Shown: in pieces, positions 1 to 9,262 of the stretch
Layout: the number at the start of each line of letters is the position of its first letter
How positions within the stretch are numbered: position 1 is the stretch's first letter
Assembly: GCA_015060225.1 (NCBI GenBank)
Contig: SUYX01000016.1
Location: 1-48,985, forward strand
Origin: Bacteroidales bacterium
GTDB taxonomy: Bacteria; Bacteroidota; Bacteroidia; Bacteroidales; UBA932
Length of the DNA stretch: 48,985 bases
Direction: 5' to 3'
Translations under genes and position numbers: made by a program
Notes under the pieces: generated by a model
Seen by the model: the letters and a program-made list of their open reading frames with translations, nothing else
What the model was told of the DNA's origin: nothing
Databases searched by the model: none

Positions 1-1249
1 GAATTCTCCAAGGCTCCGAACCGTTGCCAATGAAGCCCTCTGTAAGAAGGATTACAGGCATCATGTGCTCCAATGCATATTTTGCTGCATAGTATGCAGA
101 CTCAAAGCAATGTGATGGAGTACGTGCAGCCATTACCATAATTGGACACTCACCGTTTCTGCCGTAAAGTGCCTGCATAAGGTCTGTCTGCTCAGTTTTT
201 GTAGGGATACCTGTAGAAGGACCACTCCTCTGTACATCAACAATTACAAGAGGCAACTCTGTAATCATTGCCAGACCCAATGCCTCTGATTTCAATGAAA
301 GGCCAGGACCTGAAGTTGTTGTTACTGCAAGGTTACCTGCATATGCTGCACCAATAGATGTACAGATACCGGCAATCTCATCCTCGCACTGAACGGTTTT
401 GGCGCCAAATGCTTTGTGGATAGCCAACTCCTCAAGGATTACTGTAGCAGGGGTAATAGGGTAAGAACCGCAGAAGATTGGAAGACCCGATTTCTCAGAT
501 GCTGCCAAAAGGCCCCATGCTGTAGCCTGGTTACCGTTGATGTTCCTGTAAATGCCAGGCTCCTGGTTTGCAGGCTCAATTCTATAGGTATTAGGAATTG
601 CGTGGATATTGTGTGCATAGTTATAACCGTCATTGAGCACTTTCTTGTTAGGGGCAATGAGGTTAGGTTTCTTTGCAAATTTCTTCTCAAGATACTCTTC
701 AGTAAAATGGAGCGGACGGTTGAACATGAAGTAGCACATACCCAATGTGAACATATTCTTGCTACGTACTATTGATTTGTTGTCCAGACCGCTGTCTTTC
801 AATGACTCTTTTGTAAGAGTTGTAATAGGAGCCCAAATGATATGGTAATCTTTAAGGTTCATCTCCTCAATAGGATCATTTGTCTTGAATCCGGCTTTCT
901 CCATGCCTTTTTCATCAAATGCATCTTCATCAAGGATAATACTTGCTCCAGGTTTTGCCCATTTGGCATTTGCTTTTAGCGCTGCAGGGTTCATTGCCAC
1001 CAATACATCGCAAAAATCGCCTGGTGTTTTTACCTCTGTTTGTCCAATGTGTACCTGGAATCCCGATACACCCGCTACAGTACCTTGAGGTGCTCTAATC
1101 TCAGCCGGATAATCTGGAAATGTAGAGATCTCATTTCCATACAACGCAGAGGCATCTGCAAACAAAGTACCGGTTAGCTGCATTCCATCTCCCGAGTCTC
1201 CGGTAAAACGGATTACGACCTCCTTTGTGTCAATAATTTTGTGTTCCAT
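1..1249 (-). CDS. korA: 2-oxoacid (2-oxoglutarate):ferredoxin oxidoreductase, alpha subunit, 3' part cut by the window edge
   Basis: The product converts a 2-oxoacid plus CoA to acyl-CoA, passing electrons to ferredoxin; with its TPP-binding beta subunit it is probably the 2-oxoglutarate enzyme of an anaerobic TCA branch. About 416 codons are visible. The start reads MEHKIIDTKEVVIRFTGDSG, the glycine-rich beginning of the gamma-type domain, and is followed by DYPAEIRAPQGTVAGVSGF, typical of the gamma part of gamma-alpha fusion subunits. From about residue 230 the alpha domain follows, with GSYPITPATVILEELA and TTTSGPGLSLKSEALGLA. The C-terminus and the expected beta-subunit gene lie off the left edge. 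The fusion is normal in Bacteroidetes. The class is certain; the choice of 2-oxoglutarate over another 2-oxoacid is inferred from family likeness. Confidence 0.88.
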   Translation of the reverse strand, partial: MEHKIIDTKEVVIRFTGDSGDGMQLTGTLFADASALYGNEISTFPDYPAEIRAPQGTVAGVSGFQVHIGQTEVKTPGDFCDVLVAMNPAALKANAKWAKPGASIILDEDAFDEKGMEKAGFKTNDPIEEMNLKDYHIIWAPITTLTKESLKDSGLDNKSIVRSKNMFTLGMCYFMFNRPLHFTEEYLEKKFAKKPNLIAPNKKVLNDGYNYAHNIHAIPNTYRIEPANQEPGIYRNINGNQATAWGLLAASEKSGLPIFCGSYPITPATVILEELAIHKAFGAKTVQCEDEIAGICTSIGAAYAGNLAVTTTSGPGLSLKSEALGLAMITELPLVIVDVQRSGPSTGIPTKTEQTDLMQALYGRNGECPIMVMAARTPSHCFESAYYAAKYALEHMMPVILLTEGFIGNGSEPWRI

Positions 1250-1317
1250 AAAGAATAATTCTCCTCTGTTACGTAAAATACGTAGTTATTTTTGTTAGTG
1301 TATTTTAAAAGATTACA

Positions 1318-1325
1318 CAAATGTA
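1318..1325 (-). promoter_or_regulatory. Candidate -7 promoter element for korA
   Basis: On the minus strand this reads TACATTTG, an exact match to the Bacteroidetes TAnnTTTG element, about 69 nt upstream of the korA start. No clean TTTG lies at the usual 19-21 nt spacing upstream, so only half of the promoter is supported. Confidence 0.4.
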
Positions 1326-1399
1326 ATGATAATTCTTTACGATTTCCACATTTTTAACAAAATATTTTGGAGCATACTCCAAATGTTCTTCCCGACAAT

Positions 1400-1435
1400 A
1401 AAAAAAAAAGGGGAACCGTCCAGCTCCCCTTTTTA
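1400..1435 (-). terminator. Rho-independent terminator of the nadK-bamA-ompH operon
   Basis: Read on the minus strand, AAAAAGGGGAGCTGG is followed by a short loop and TTCCCC with a run of ten T. The AGGGGA/TCCCC stem lies about 21 nt after the stop of the second ompH gene, so it ends the transcript running from nadK. Confidence 0.85.
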
Positions 1436-1456
1436 TAGATTATCCCTTATCCGCAA

Positions 1457-2017
1457 TTACTCTGCTGCAGCATCCTGGCTTCCGAACTGGGTAGGTTTTG
1501 TCTTTGAAGCAGGTATGCCCAACTCCTTCTTTGCATCGGGAAGAAGATCTACACTTGATGCACCTTTAAAAAGGATGCCGCCTGCTGACAAATCAAATAC
1601 ATAAGTAAAACCTCCGTCGGTTGCGAGCTTCTCTACAGCCTTGCTTGCCTTCTCATAAACAGGTGCGAACAAAGACTGCTGGAGCTGTGCCATCTCCTGC
1701 TGCGCATTCTGGTTGAACATCTGCAATCTCTGCTCCATCTCCTGAAGTTCTTTAGTCTTGGCCTCAAGAATGGCAGCTGTCCATGTAGCATTCTTCTGCT
1801 GATATGTCTGATACTTTGTCTGGAACTCCTGCTGCATTCCCTGCATTGTCTCCTCAAGTTCCTTAGCATAGTTCTCCAGCTTTGTAACTGCAGAATCCCT
1901 CTCAGGCATAAGAGCTACAAGTTCCTGCATATTTATATGGCCCAACTTTGTCTGGGCAAAAGACTGTGTTGCAAACAGCACCATTGCTAGTGCCAAAAGT
2001 TTAGTGATTTTTTTCAT
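1457..2017 (-). CDS. OmpH/Skp-family periplasmic chaperone (distal copy)
   Basis: This is a 186-residue secreted protein of the Skp/OmpH family, which holds unfolded outer-membrane proteins in the periplasm for delivery to the BAM machine. It begins with a signal peptide (MKKITKLLALAMVLFATQSFAQ) followed by the KLGHINMQEL strand typical of the family. Residues about 40-110 form a long Gln/Glu/Lys-rich coiled coil (the Skp tentacle), and the C-terminal part (GGFTYVFDLSAGGILFKG) returns to the beta body. The last 25 residues (after DLLPDAKKELG) are a polar extension ending in DAAAE. It is the last gene of the bamA operon, 25 nt after the proximal ompH copy, and a terminator follows. Assignment to the family is secure; its precise clients are unknown. 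Confidence 0.92.
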   Translation of the reverse strand: MKKITKLLALAMVLFATQSFAQTKLGHINMQELVALMPERDSAVTKLENYAKELEETMQGMQQEFQTKYQTYQQKNATWTAAILEAKTKELQEMEQRLQMFNQNAQQEMAQLQQSLFAPVYEKASKAVEKLATDGGFTYVFDLSAGGILFKGASSVDLLPDAKKELGIPASKTKPTQFGSQDAAAE

Positions 2018-2042
2018 ATCGTTAATTTGTTGTTATTATTTC

Positions 2043-2552
2043 TCAATATCCCAAGTACTTGATAATCTTGTTGCTCAGATCGTATGACTCATCCTTGTAT
2101 GCAACACCCTGCATGGAGGCAACATCAAATACAACCATATAACCTCCACTTTGGGCAAGAACCTTCACTGCTGCCTCTACCCTCTCCTTTATAGGATTGA
2201 GCAGCTGCTCCGATTTCTGCTGCATATAGCCATCCTGCCCGAAATATTTCTGCTGCAGTTCCTTAACCGCCTGCTCTTTACGAATAATCTCATCCTCCTT
2301 TGACTGCCTTGCAAGTGGTGACAAATTGCTTTTCTGCGACTGATAAGTATTGAAAAGGGTCTCTATCTTGGCATATTCCCTCTCAATCTCCCCCTGATAT
2401 TGTCTGCTCAGGCTCTCAAGCTGGCTCTGCGCACTCCTGTAAGCAGGAATTGCCGCCAAAATCTTCTCTGTATCAATATAACCCACTTTCTGGGCATTCA
2501 TCTGCAATGCTGCAAAGAACACTGCAAATACAATTGCAAAAATCCTTTTCAT
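2043..2552 (-). CDS. OmpH/Skp-family periplasmic chaperone (proximal copy)
   Basis: This 169-residue exported protein has the signal peptide MKRIFAIVFAVFFAALQMNAQ, then KVGYIDTEKILAAIPAY, a classic OmpH opening. Residues about 35-115 are a charged coiled coil, and the C-terminal GGYMVVFDVASMQGVAYKDE completes the beta core. I chose the ATG at 2552 rather than one 33 bases upstream because the signal peptide starts here and a GGAGG sequence sits 7 nt before it; the upstream codon would also overlap the end of bamA. It lies between bamA and a second ompH gene on the same strand, matching the usual Bacteroidetes order bamA-ompH-ompH. Confidence 0.93.
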   Translation of the reverse strand: MKRIFAIVFAVFFAALQMNAQKVGYIDTEKILAAIPAYRSAQSQLESLSRQYQGEIEREYAKIETLFNTYQSQKSNLSPLARQSKEDEIIRKEQAVKELQQKYFGQDGYMQQKSEQLLNPIKERVEAAVKVLAQSGGYMVVFDVASMQGVAYKDESYDLSNKIIKYLGY

Positions 2553-2568
2553 GATATATCCTCCGTAA

Positions 2569-5082
2569 TTAGAACTGCTGGCCAATCACAAAATGGAACT
2601 GGCTGCCGCCCTTCTTGTTATTGTCATTAGGAACAGGATCAAATCCATAACCCCAGTCGATACCCAGCATACCTACGATTGGAAGCAACACCCTAAGACC
2701 GACACCTGCAGACCTCTTTACCTGGAAAGGATTGAAATCCTTTATATCTTTCCAGCAATTACCTGCCTCAAGGAACAGCATTGCATAGATGGTTGACTGC
2801 GGCTGGAGAATTACAGGATGCCTCAACTCTACGGTAAATTTGTCGTAAACCCTACCGGCATAGGCATTCCCCTCAATTGGAGTAAGGGAGTAGTTAGGAT
2901 ATCCCCTCAAGCCGATAATGTCAGAGCCATAGGTATTGTAACCGCTCATACCGTCACCGCCCAACTGGAATCCTTCAAATGGAGAATAGCCCAAATCCTT
3001 GTTGTAGTATCCCAGATAACCGAAATCAGCAGAAGTACGCAGCACAAGATCACCTATAATCTTGGTATACAAGGTACTCTTGAATGTCCATTTATGGTAC
3101 TCTATCCATTTGTACTTCTCCTGGTCAGACATATTTTTGTAATCTGTATCCTTTGACCTGAACAATGAATATGGCGGGGTTAACTGCACACTGAACAGCA
3201 TGTCAGAACCGCTTCTCGGATAAACCGGCTGGTCTGTAGAGTTTCTGTTAAGAGTCACCTTGTAACTGAAGTTGTTTGACTTACCGTTTGCAAACAGGAA
3301 GTTATAGTCCCAATCCTTGAGTTTGTACTGTTGCCAGCTCACCTCATTATACAATACAAAATAATCATCCGGCCACTTCAGGCGTGTACCTATTGAAGCT
3401 GCAATTCCATACACCTCCATATACTCGTCATTATTCAGATAATAGTAGTATGAATTAGTCTGACGTGTATAATACAAAGATGTGCTCAATGATGTGGGTT
3501 TCTTTCCTGTCAGCCATGGCTCAATAAAGCTTGCAGACAATGCGGTATAGTAAGTACCGTTGGTCTGGAACCTTATTGACAGTGTCTGGCCGTCACCAAG
3601 AGGGACAGGCCTCCATGCACCTTTCTCAAATGCCCTTCTCAGCGAGAAGTTGTTGAAACTCACACCAAGTGTTCCAACAAAGGTATTTCCACCCCATCCG
3701 CCGCTGAGCTCAAGCTGGCTGTTGGGCTTCTCCTGCACGTTATATGCAATGTCAACTGTATTGTTGTTGATATTGGGGATTATGCTGTAACCTTCGCTCG
3801 ACTGGAACCTCTCGGGATCAAAGTGTCCTATTGAACCCAACTCCCTCATTGACCTCTCAAAATCAGACTGGCTGTATAGATAACCGGGGCGGGTATAAAC
3901 GGCCCTTCTGGCCACCTTCTCACTTGTAATGGTATTACCGTTTATAACCACATTATTGAAAGTGGCAGGCTTGCCCTCCATTATCCTCATCTCAACATCT
4001 ATTGAATCTCCATCAATATTCAGCTCAACTGGTGTAACATTGAAGAACAGGTATCCGTTGTCGGTGTACATTTTCCTAACATCTCTGTGCTGCTGTTTGG
4101 GATCTCCCTGCAACCTCTTCTCCATAGTTACAAGGTCATAGATGTCTCCCTTCTTTATCATAAGCACACTATTCAGCTGATCAGCTGTATATACAGAGTT
4201 TCCTGTCCATGTGATATCCCTGAAATAGTACCTCTTTCCCTGTTTGAGGTTGATATCAAGGACAACTTTACCTTCGGGAGTATAGCTTATTGAATCTGAT
4301 ATGACCTGTGCATCACGATAACCTGCCTCATTGAACACCTCAAGCAATGCCTCCTTGTCGTTGGCATACTCTTTCTCAATGAATTTCTTTGACTTGAAGA
4401 AGTTTGCAATCCTGCTGTCCCTTGTCTTCTTCATAGCTTTCACAAGCTTCTTCTCCTTTATATTTTCCTCAAGTCCATTGAAATTTATCTTCTCAATCTT
4501 AACCTTGTCCCCCCTGTTTACATGGAATGTAGCCTTTACAGCATTCTTTACGGTAGAATCAGGCTCATGAGTAAGATAGGCATCCACAAGATGGAAACCT
4601 TTCTCCTTGTAATAGTTCTTTATGATATCAATGGATGACTTCTCCACATAATCAGAAAGTTCTCCACCCCTTCTGAGTTTCAGGCGCTCGTTCAGATCAG
4701 ACTCCTCAGACCTTCTTACCCCCTTGAACAGCCATCTCGAAACCCTCGGGCGCTCCTGTACTCTCAAAATGAGGATACAGCTGTCACCTTTGGGAGAGAT
4801 TGAATCAATGTAAAATCCCACATCAGAGAATTTTCTCTGCAGCCACAACCGGTTTACAACTCCCGACAACTGCTGTCCGGGGATTTCAAGTTTATCACCT
4901 TCCTGCAGACCTGTAAGACCTATAAGCCTGTCTGCACTGAGATAATTTGTCCCCTCCACCTTTATCTTTTTTATGGTGTAGGTCTTTGGTGATTCATAGT
5001 CCACAACTGCACTATTCTGGGCAGATACGGCATACGGCACCATTAGTGCCAATGTGATAAATATTTTTAAAATGAGTCTCAT
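2569..5082 (-). CDS. bamA: Outer-membrane protein assembly factor BamA (Omp85)
   Basis: BamA is the central beta-barrel of the BAM complex, which inserts beta-barrel proteins into the outer membrane. The 837-residue protein has a signal peptide (MRLILKIFITLALMVPYAVSAQ), a string of POTRA domains from about residue 30 to 430 (for example IKKIKVEGTNYLSADRLIG and FNNVVINGNTITSEKVARRA), and a 16-strand barrel of the D15/surface-antigen family with the conserved RGYP signature (IIGLRGYPNYSL) near residue 720. It ends in phenylalanine (HFVIGQQF), the usual final barrel residue. It sits between uppS (11 nt upstream) and two ompH chaperone genes, a grouping that makes functional sense for envelope assembly. 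Confidence 0.97.
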   Translation of the reverse strand: MRLILKIFITLALMVPYAVSAQNSAVVDYESPKTYTIKKIKVEGTNYLSADRLIGLTGLQEGDKLEIPGQQLSGVVNRLWLQRKFSDVGFYIDSISPKGDSCILILRVQERPRVSRWLFKGVRRSEESDLNERLKLRRGGELSDYVEKSSIDIIKNYYKEKGFHLVDAYLTHEPDSTVKNAVKATFHVNRGDKVKIEKINFNGLEENIKEKKLVKAMKKTRDSRIANFFKSKKFIEKEYANDKEALLEVFNEAGYRDAQVISDSISYTPEGKVVLDINLKQGKRYYFRDITWTGNSVYTADQLNSVLMIKKGDIYDLVTMEKRLQGDPKQQHRDVRKMYTDNGYLFFNVTPVELNIDGDSIDVEMRIMEGKPATFNNVVINGNTITSEKVARRAVYTRPGYLYSQSDFERSMRELGSIGHFDPERFQSSEGYSIIPNINNNTVDIAYNVQEKPNSQLELSGGWGGNTFVGTLGVSFNNFSLRRAFEKGAWRPVPLGDGQTLSIRFQTNGTYYTALSASFIEPWLTGKKPTSLSTSLYYTRQTNSYYYYLNNDEYMEVYGIAASIGTRLKWPDDYFVLYNEVSWQQYKLKDWDYNFLFANGKSNNFSYKVTLNRNSTDQPVYPRSGSDMLFSVQLTPPYSLFRSKDTDYKNMSDQEKYKWIEYHKWTFKSTLYTKIIGDLVLRTSADFGYLGYYNKDLGYSPFEGFQLGGDGMSGYNTYGSDIIGLRGYPNYSLTPIEGNAYAGRVYDKFTVELRHPVILQPQSTIYAMLFLEAGNCWKDIKDFNPFQVKRSAGVGLRVLLPIVGMLGIDWGYGFDPVPNDNNKKGGSQFHFVIGQQF

Positions 5083-5093
5083 CTTGCTGTAAA

Positions 5094-5804
5094 TTAAACT
5101 TTTCCGAATCGTCTTTCCCTCTTGCTATAAGCATCAAGTGCCTTTTGGAACTCCGTTTTGCGAAAATCGGGCCAAAGCACTTGGGTAAAATAATATTCGG
5201 TATATGCAGTTTGCCACAACATATAGTTGCTTATCCTCTGCTCGCCGCTTGTCCGGATAAGCAAATCCGGATCAGGAATATCTGCTGTTGAAAGGGCGGC
5301 ATCAAGTTCCTGCGCCGAAACCACAGGATTCTCACCCATACTCAGCTTCTTTTGAACAACCTTGTTGGCTGCCTGTACGATATCCCATTTCCCACTGTAG
5401 CTCAAAAATATAATCAGCTGCAGATTGCTGTTTCCGCGTGTAAGGTCCATACATTCCTCAATCTCTCCCCTCAGTTTGTCGGACAGCCTGCTGAAGTCTC
5501 CTATGACCCTGAATCTTATCCCATTCTTCTGGAATAGCGGTGTCTCATTGACTATGGCCCTGAGCATAAGTTGCATGAGCCCCTCTATCTCCTCAACCGG
5601 CCTGTCCCAGTTCTCCTCAGAAAAAGCAAAGACACTCAGATATTTTATCCCTTTCTCAACGGCAAACTCTGTACAGGCCCTCACACTTTCAACTCCCTCC
5701 TTATGCCCGTAAAGCCTCTCCTGGCCACGCAGCCTGGCCCACCTGCCGTTACCATCCATAATCACTGTAACATGCTCTGGTACTGATGTCTTAACTTCTG
5801 TCAT
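5094..5804 (-). CDS. uppS: Isoprenyl transferase (undecaprenyl diphosphate synthase)
   Basis: The enzyme adds isopentenyl units in cis to farnesyl diphosphate, making the C55 lipid carrier of peptidoglycan and polysaccharide synthesis. The diagnostic HVTVIMDGNGRWA motif with the catalytic Asp is near the N-terminus, and the C-terminal region has the conserved DLLIRTSGEQRISNYMLWQ. The start at 5804 gives MTEVKTSVPEHVTV, about 236 residues, the normal size. A start 27 bases upstream (MRPICINVS) is possible but would fall inside a candidate -7 promoter element, so I rejected it. It is followed after 11 nt by bamA and lies after nadK. Confidence 0.95.
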   Translation of the reverse strand: MTEVKTSVPEHVTVIMDGNGRWARLRGQERLYGHKEGVESVRACTEFAVEKGIKYLSVFAFSEENWDRPVEEIEGLMQLMLRAIVNETPLFQKNGIRFRVIGDFSRLSDKLRGEIEECMDLTRGNSNLQLIIFLSYSGKWDIVQAANKVVQKKLSMGENPVVSAQELDAALSTADIPDPDLLIRTSGEQRISNYMLWQTAYTEYYFTQVLWPDFRKTEFQKALDAYSKRERRFGKV

Positions 5805-5828
5805 AGATACATTTATACAAATAGGGCG

Positions 5829-5836
5829 CAAATATA
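5829..5836 (-). promoter_or_regulatory. Candidate -7 promoter element before uppS
   Basis: Minus strand TATATTTG, an exact TAnnTTTG match just after the nadK stop codon. It could drive uppS-bamA-ompH-ompH independently of nadK. No clear TTTG at -33 was seen. Confidence 0.4.
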
Positions 5837-5842
5837 AGAAAA

Positions 5843-6724
5843 TTATTGCATATTTCTCTTATCCTCACCCCATAATAGTTTTTGATTCAACGCCGCTATA
5901 AAATTATTGTTTATGGAGATACTCTTTATTGGGAACATTCCTTTTGATATCACCAGTTTCTCCCCCGCACCCAGTTCAAGGGACCTGTTGTCTACAGTAA
6001 GCAAGGCCTTCGGATATCTGCCGTGGAAAGAGATCTCCACAACGGAACTGTCGGGAACAACAAGGGGTCTTACATTAAGGTTATGTGGGGAGATAGGGGC
6101 TATTATGAGTACGCTGGAATCGGGGGTTACAATAGGTCCGCCTATACTCAATGAATAGGCAGTTGATCCTGTTGCCGTTGCCACAAGTATTCCGTCTGCC
6201 CAATATTTAGGCAGGGGCTGGCCGTCTATTGCAATCTCTATCTCCAACATTGCCGGGTTCAGCCTCTGTATAGTTATCTCATTCATTGCATAAGGGTAAA
6301 GATCTGCCGGAAGCCCACCTTTCTCCAGATGCAGCAGCGTCCTCTCCTCTATTGCATAATCACCTTTTATGAGTTTCTCAATCCAAGGATTGTTTTCCTG
6401 AACACATGCTGTTGTAAGGAATCCCAGTCTTCCGAAATTTATGCCTGCAATAGGTATCTGCCTCTCCCTTACCATTGTAAGGGACTCAAGGAAGGTACCG
6501 TCACCTCCAAGGGAGAGAAAAATGTCCACATCCTGGGGGAGGTCTTCATAGTCAGTAAAGAGCCCGCCTGCAGGCAGTTCCTGCGAGAACTCCTTTATAA
6601 GATTATAGAACGAAATGTGGTAACAGAACTCAAAATGCCTGTACTCCTTGAGATTGTTGACAAACAGGATTAGCCTTCCAATATTTGTCTTGTCTATCCT
6701 TTTACCAAAAAGCGCCGCTTTCAT
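5843..6724 (-). CDS. nadK: NAD kinase
   Basis: The product phosphorylates NAD to NADP. The 293-residue protein shows the family signature LSLGGDGTFLESL near residue 75, a conserved NEITIQR segment, and TATGSTAYSLSIGGPIV, the second NAD-binding region. I chose the start at 6724 (MKAALFGKRIDKTN) because the N-terminal strand of NAD kinases begins this way; an ATG 18 bases upstream is also in frame. It is the first gene of the run towards uppS and bamA and is divergent from pdxJ, with about 110 bases between the two starts. Confidence 0.95.
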   Translation of the reverse strand: MKAALFGKRIDKTNIGRLILFVNNLKEYRHFEFCYHISFYNLIKEFSQELPAGGLFTDYEDLPQDVDIFLSLGGDGTFLESLTMVRERQIPIAGINFGRLGFLTTACVQENNPWIEKLIKGDYAIEERTLLHLEKGGLPADLYPYAMNEITIQRLNPAMLEIEIAIDGQPLPKYWADGILVATATGSTAYSLSIGGPIVTPDSSVLIIAPISPHNLNVRPLVVPDSSVVEISFHGRYPKALLTVDNRSLELGAGEKLVISKGMFPIKSISINNNFIAALNQKLLWGEDKRNMQ

Positions 6725-6764
6725 ATTCAAAATTTTATGCAAGATAAATAATTTTGGTCTAAAG

Positions 6765-6799
6765 ATTGTTCTAACATAACGAAATTGTATATAAATTTG
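6765..6799 (+). promoter_or_regulatory. Promoter of pdxJ
   Basis: TAAATTTG at 6792-6799 matches the -7 element, with ATTG at 6765-6768 as a weak -33 element and a 23-nt spacer. The pdxJ start is 33 nt downstream. The region also separates the divergent nadK gene. Confidence 0.5.
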
Positions 6800-6832
6800 T
6801 AACTATAACCTATTTAAACTGCAAAACAGAAA

Positions 6833-7546
6833 ATGACAATTTTAAGCGTAAACATAAATAAGGTTGCAACCATAAGGAACTCCAGAGGGGGTAATCTTCC
6901 CGATGTACTAAAAGCTGCTGTAAAATGTGAAGAATTTGGAGCACAAGGCATTACCGTACATCCAAGGCCCGATGAGAGACATATAAGATACCAGGATGCA
7001 AGGGATATAAAGCCACTGATCAAAACAGAGTTCAATATAGAGGGAAATCCCATTGAATCCTTTACAAAACTTGTGCTTGAGGTTAATCCGGCACAAGTTA
7101 CACTTGTACCTGATGCGCCCGATGCCATAACCTCAAATGCCGGTTGGGATACAATAAACAACAAGAAGTTCCTTACCGAGATAACAAAAGTGTTCCATGC
7201 AAACGGAATCAGGGTATCCATTTTCATAGATCCTGTGGAGGAAATGATAAAGAATGCCGTAGATACAGGTTGTGACAGGGTGGAACTTTATACAGAGGCT
7301 TATGCAGCCAACTACCTTAAAAATAGGGAAATGGCCATTGAACCTTATGTAAGGGCCGCTGAAACCGCCGTAAAATGCGGACTTGGGCTCAATGCAGGAC
7401 ACGACCTCAACCTTGATAACCTCAAATACTTCAATGAGAACATTCCGGGACTTATGGAGGTTTCCATAGGACATGCCCTTATAAGTGATGCCCTCTACAT
7501 GGGACTTGAGGCTACAATAAAGGCATATAGAGAACAGTTGAAGTAG
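6833..7546 (+). CDS. pdxJ: Pyridoxine 5'-phosphate synthase
   Basis: PdxJ condenses 3-amino-2-oxopropyl phosphate with deoxyxylulose 5-phosphate to make pyridoxine 5'-phosphate, the last ring-forming step of the DXP-dependent vitamin B6 route. The 237-residue TIM barrel has the family motifs: [17 protein letters not shown] at the N-terminus, [13 protein letters not shown] (active-site His and phosphate contacts), [25 protein letters not shown] and GLNAGHDLN. Length matches the family. It stands alone on the plus strand with its own promoter. Confidence 0.97.
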   Translation: MTILSVNINKVATIRNSRGGNLPDVLKAAVKCEEFGAQGITVHPRPDERHIRYQDARDIKPLIKTEFNIEGNPIESFTKLVLEVNPAQVTLVPDAPDAITSNAGWDTINNKKFLTEITKVFHANGIRVSIFIDPVEEMIKNAVDTGCDRVELYTEAYAANYLKNREMAIEPYVRAAETAVKCGLGLNAGHDLNLDNLKYFNENIPGLMEVSIGHALISDALYMGLEATIKAYREQLK

Positions 7547-7573
7547 CACTATCCACTTTTTTTATTATCTTTG
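7538..7573 (+). promoter_or_regulatory. Promoter of the OmpH-like lipoprotein gene
   Basis: TATCTTTG at 7566-7573 matches the -7 element; TTG at 7538-7540, inside the end of pdxJ, could be the -33 element with a slightly long 25-nt spacer. The next start codon is 35 nt downstream. Confidence 0.5.
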
Positions 7574-7608
7574 CCGTTTCTGAAATTATAAATAACAATT
7601 ATCATAAA

Positions 7609-8193
7609 ATGAAACAACTTAAACTAATTCTTTCTGTTGCCATTGCAGCTATCATCTGCTCTTGCAATGCAACAGGCAACACAGGCGCAGCCCAGACTGA
7701 GAATGCTGCACAAGGTGCAACTGCAGCTCCACAGGGGAGCATCGTTTATGTTCAGTTGGACTCTCTTGTAAACCAATATGACATGTACAACGACCTCAAA
7801 TCTGAATGGGAGAGCAAAGCACAGGCAGTTCAGGATGACCTTACAAAGAAGGGCAGGTCTTTTGAGAGTGCTGTGAAAGATTTCCAGACCAAGATTGACA
7901 AAGGGCTTCTTACCAGATCGCAGGCTGAGGAGCAGCAGCAGAGGCTGGTTGAGAGGGAAAAGAATCTTCAGACATTGAGCCAGCAGAAACAGATGGAGCT
8001 TGCTGAAGAGGAGGCTGTAATGATGAGAAGGGTTATGGATGCAATCCAGACCTACATTACCAAGTACAACAAGGATAAAGGTTACGCACTTATCCTTTCT
8101 GTCCCTGTACTTGCCGGTGAGCCTTCATTGAACATCACCCAGGATATCCTTGTAGGATTGAATGAGGAGTACATCAAATCAAAAAACAAATAA
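7609..8193 (+). CDS. OmpH/Skp-like lipoprotein
   Basis: This 194-residue protein has a lipoprotein signal peptide (MKQLKLILSVAIAAIICSC, lipid-attached Cys about residue 19), an Ala/Gln/Thr-rich linker, then an OmpH-like body: SIVYVQLDSLVNQYDM followed by a coiled coil rich in Lys, Glu and Gln from about residue 60 to 145 and the closing strand GYALILSVPVLAGEPSLNITQ. Skp-type proteins are normally soluble in the periplasm, so the lipid anchor is a variation that would hold this chaperone to a membrane. It is separate from the two ompH genes next to bamA. The family is clear; its role is inferred from the fold only. Confidence 0.85.
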   Translation: MKQLKLILSVAIAAIICSCNATGNTGAAQTENAAQGATAAPQGSIVYVQLDSLVNQYDMYNDLKSEWESKAQAVQDDLTKKGRSFESAVKDFQTKIDKGLLTRSQAEEQQQRLVEREKNLQTLSQQKQMELAEEEAVMMRRVMDAIQTYITKYNKDKGYALILSVPVLAGEPSLNITQDILVGLNEEYIKSKNK

Positions 8194-8217
8194 TAGCCTT
8201 GGATCTTTAAGAGATTG

Positions 8218-8263
8218 TGCCGTACCGGTTGAGTCTGAGGCTCTGCTGATACGGCATATTTTC
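8218..8263 (+). terminator. Hairpin, probable terminator after the OmpH-like lipoprotein gene
   Basis: TGCCGTA at 8218-8224 pairs exactly with TACGGCA at 8250-8256, and is followed by TATTTTC. The loop is long (25 nt) and has a small inner GAG/CTC pairing. It lies between the OmpH-like gene and purC, so it could also be a leader structure of purC; a weak terminator is the simpler reading. Confidence 0.45.
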
Positions 8264-8296
8264 AATTATAAAATGCAACAATAAATTTTTTAGGAT

Positions 8297-9247
8297 ATGG
8301 ACTCTATTACAAGAACACAATTTGATTTTCCCAAACAGACAGCCGTATACAACGGAAAAGTAAGGGATGTATATACTATCGGGGACAAATATATGGTAAT
8401 GGTTGCCACAGACAGAATCTCTGCATTTGATGTTGTGCTTCCAAAGGGAATTCCGTTCAAAGGACAGGTTCTCAACCAGATTGCATCAAAATTCCTGGAC
8501 AGCACTTCAGACATTGTAAAGAACTGGAAAATTGCTTCACCTGACCCTATGGTAACTGTGGGCTACAAGTGTGAGTCTCTCCCTGTTGAGATGATTGTAA
8601 GAGGTTACCTTACAGGAAGTTCATGGAGAGCATATAAAGCAGGAGCGAGAGAAATTTGCGGAGTAAAGATTCCTGATGGTATGAGGGAGCATCAGAAATT
8701 TGAGACCCCAATCATCACCCCTACCACCAAAGCGGAAATAGGGGGTCATGACCAGGATATATCAAGAGAGGAGATAATTGCCCAGGGCCTTGTAAGTGAG
8801 GAAATCTACACCAAACTGGAGAAAATTACCCTTGCATTGTACCAGAGAGGCTGCGAAATTGCAAAAGAGAGGGGACTTATCCTTGTAGATACCAAATATG
8901 AGTTTGGATTGAAAGATGGTGAGATTTACCTGATTGACGAGATACATACTCCTGACAGCAGCCGCTACTTCTACCTTGAAGGATACCAGGAGAGATTTGA
9001 CAAAGGTGAACAGCAGAAGCAGCTTTCAAAGGAGTTTGTACGCGAGTGGCTGATGGAGAATAACTTCAGCGGACAGAAAGGTCAGGTTGTTCCTGAGATG
9101 ACTGATGAGATAGTTTCAAGCATCTCTGAAAGATATATTGAACTTTACGAAAACATTACAGGCTCAAAATTTGAGAAGGCTCCATATGGTGATGACACCT
9201 ATGAGAGAATAGACGCCAATGTAAGGAATATGTTGGCACGTCTGTAA
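8297..9247 (+). CDS. purC: Phosphoribosylaminoimidazole-succinocarboxamide (SAICAR) synthase
   Basis: PurC joins aspartate to CAIR in de novo purine synthesis, using ATP. The 316-residue protein is of the longer SAICAR-synthase type. Motifs include [26 protein letters not shown] near the N-terminus, [17 protein letters not shown], the phosphate/ATP region [12 protein letters not shown], and [20 protein letters not shown] followed by HTPDSSRYF, all strongly conserved. It is followed after 15 nt by the LysM protein gene, but no functional link is known. A hairpin lies just upstream. Confidence 0.97.
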   Translation: MDSITRTQFDFPKQTAVYNGKVRDVYTIGDKYMVMVATDRISAFDVVLPKGIPFKGQVLNQIASKFLDSTSDIVKNWKIASPDPMVTVGYKCESLPVEMIVRGYLTGSSWRAYKAGAREICGVKIPDGMREHQKFETPIITPTTKAEIGGHDQDISREEIIAQGLVSEEIYTKLEKITLALYQRGCEIAKERGLILVDTKYEFGLKDGEIYLIDEIHTPDSSRYFYLEGYQERFDKGEQQKQLSKEFVREWLMENNFSGQKGQVVPEMTDEIVSSISERYIELYENITGSKFEKAPYGDDTYERIDANVRNMLARL

Positions 9248-9262
9248 TAATTCTATCTGATT

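Noticed and set aside
1-1250. Plus-strand frames opposite korA
   Set aside because: They are antisense to a well-conserved coding region, with no promoter or family match.
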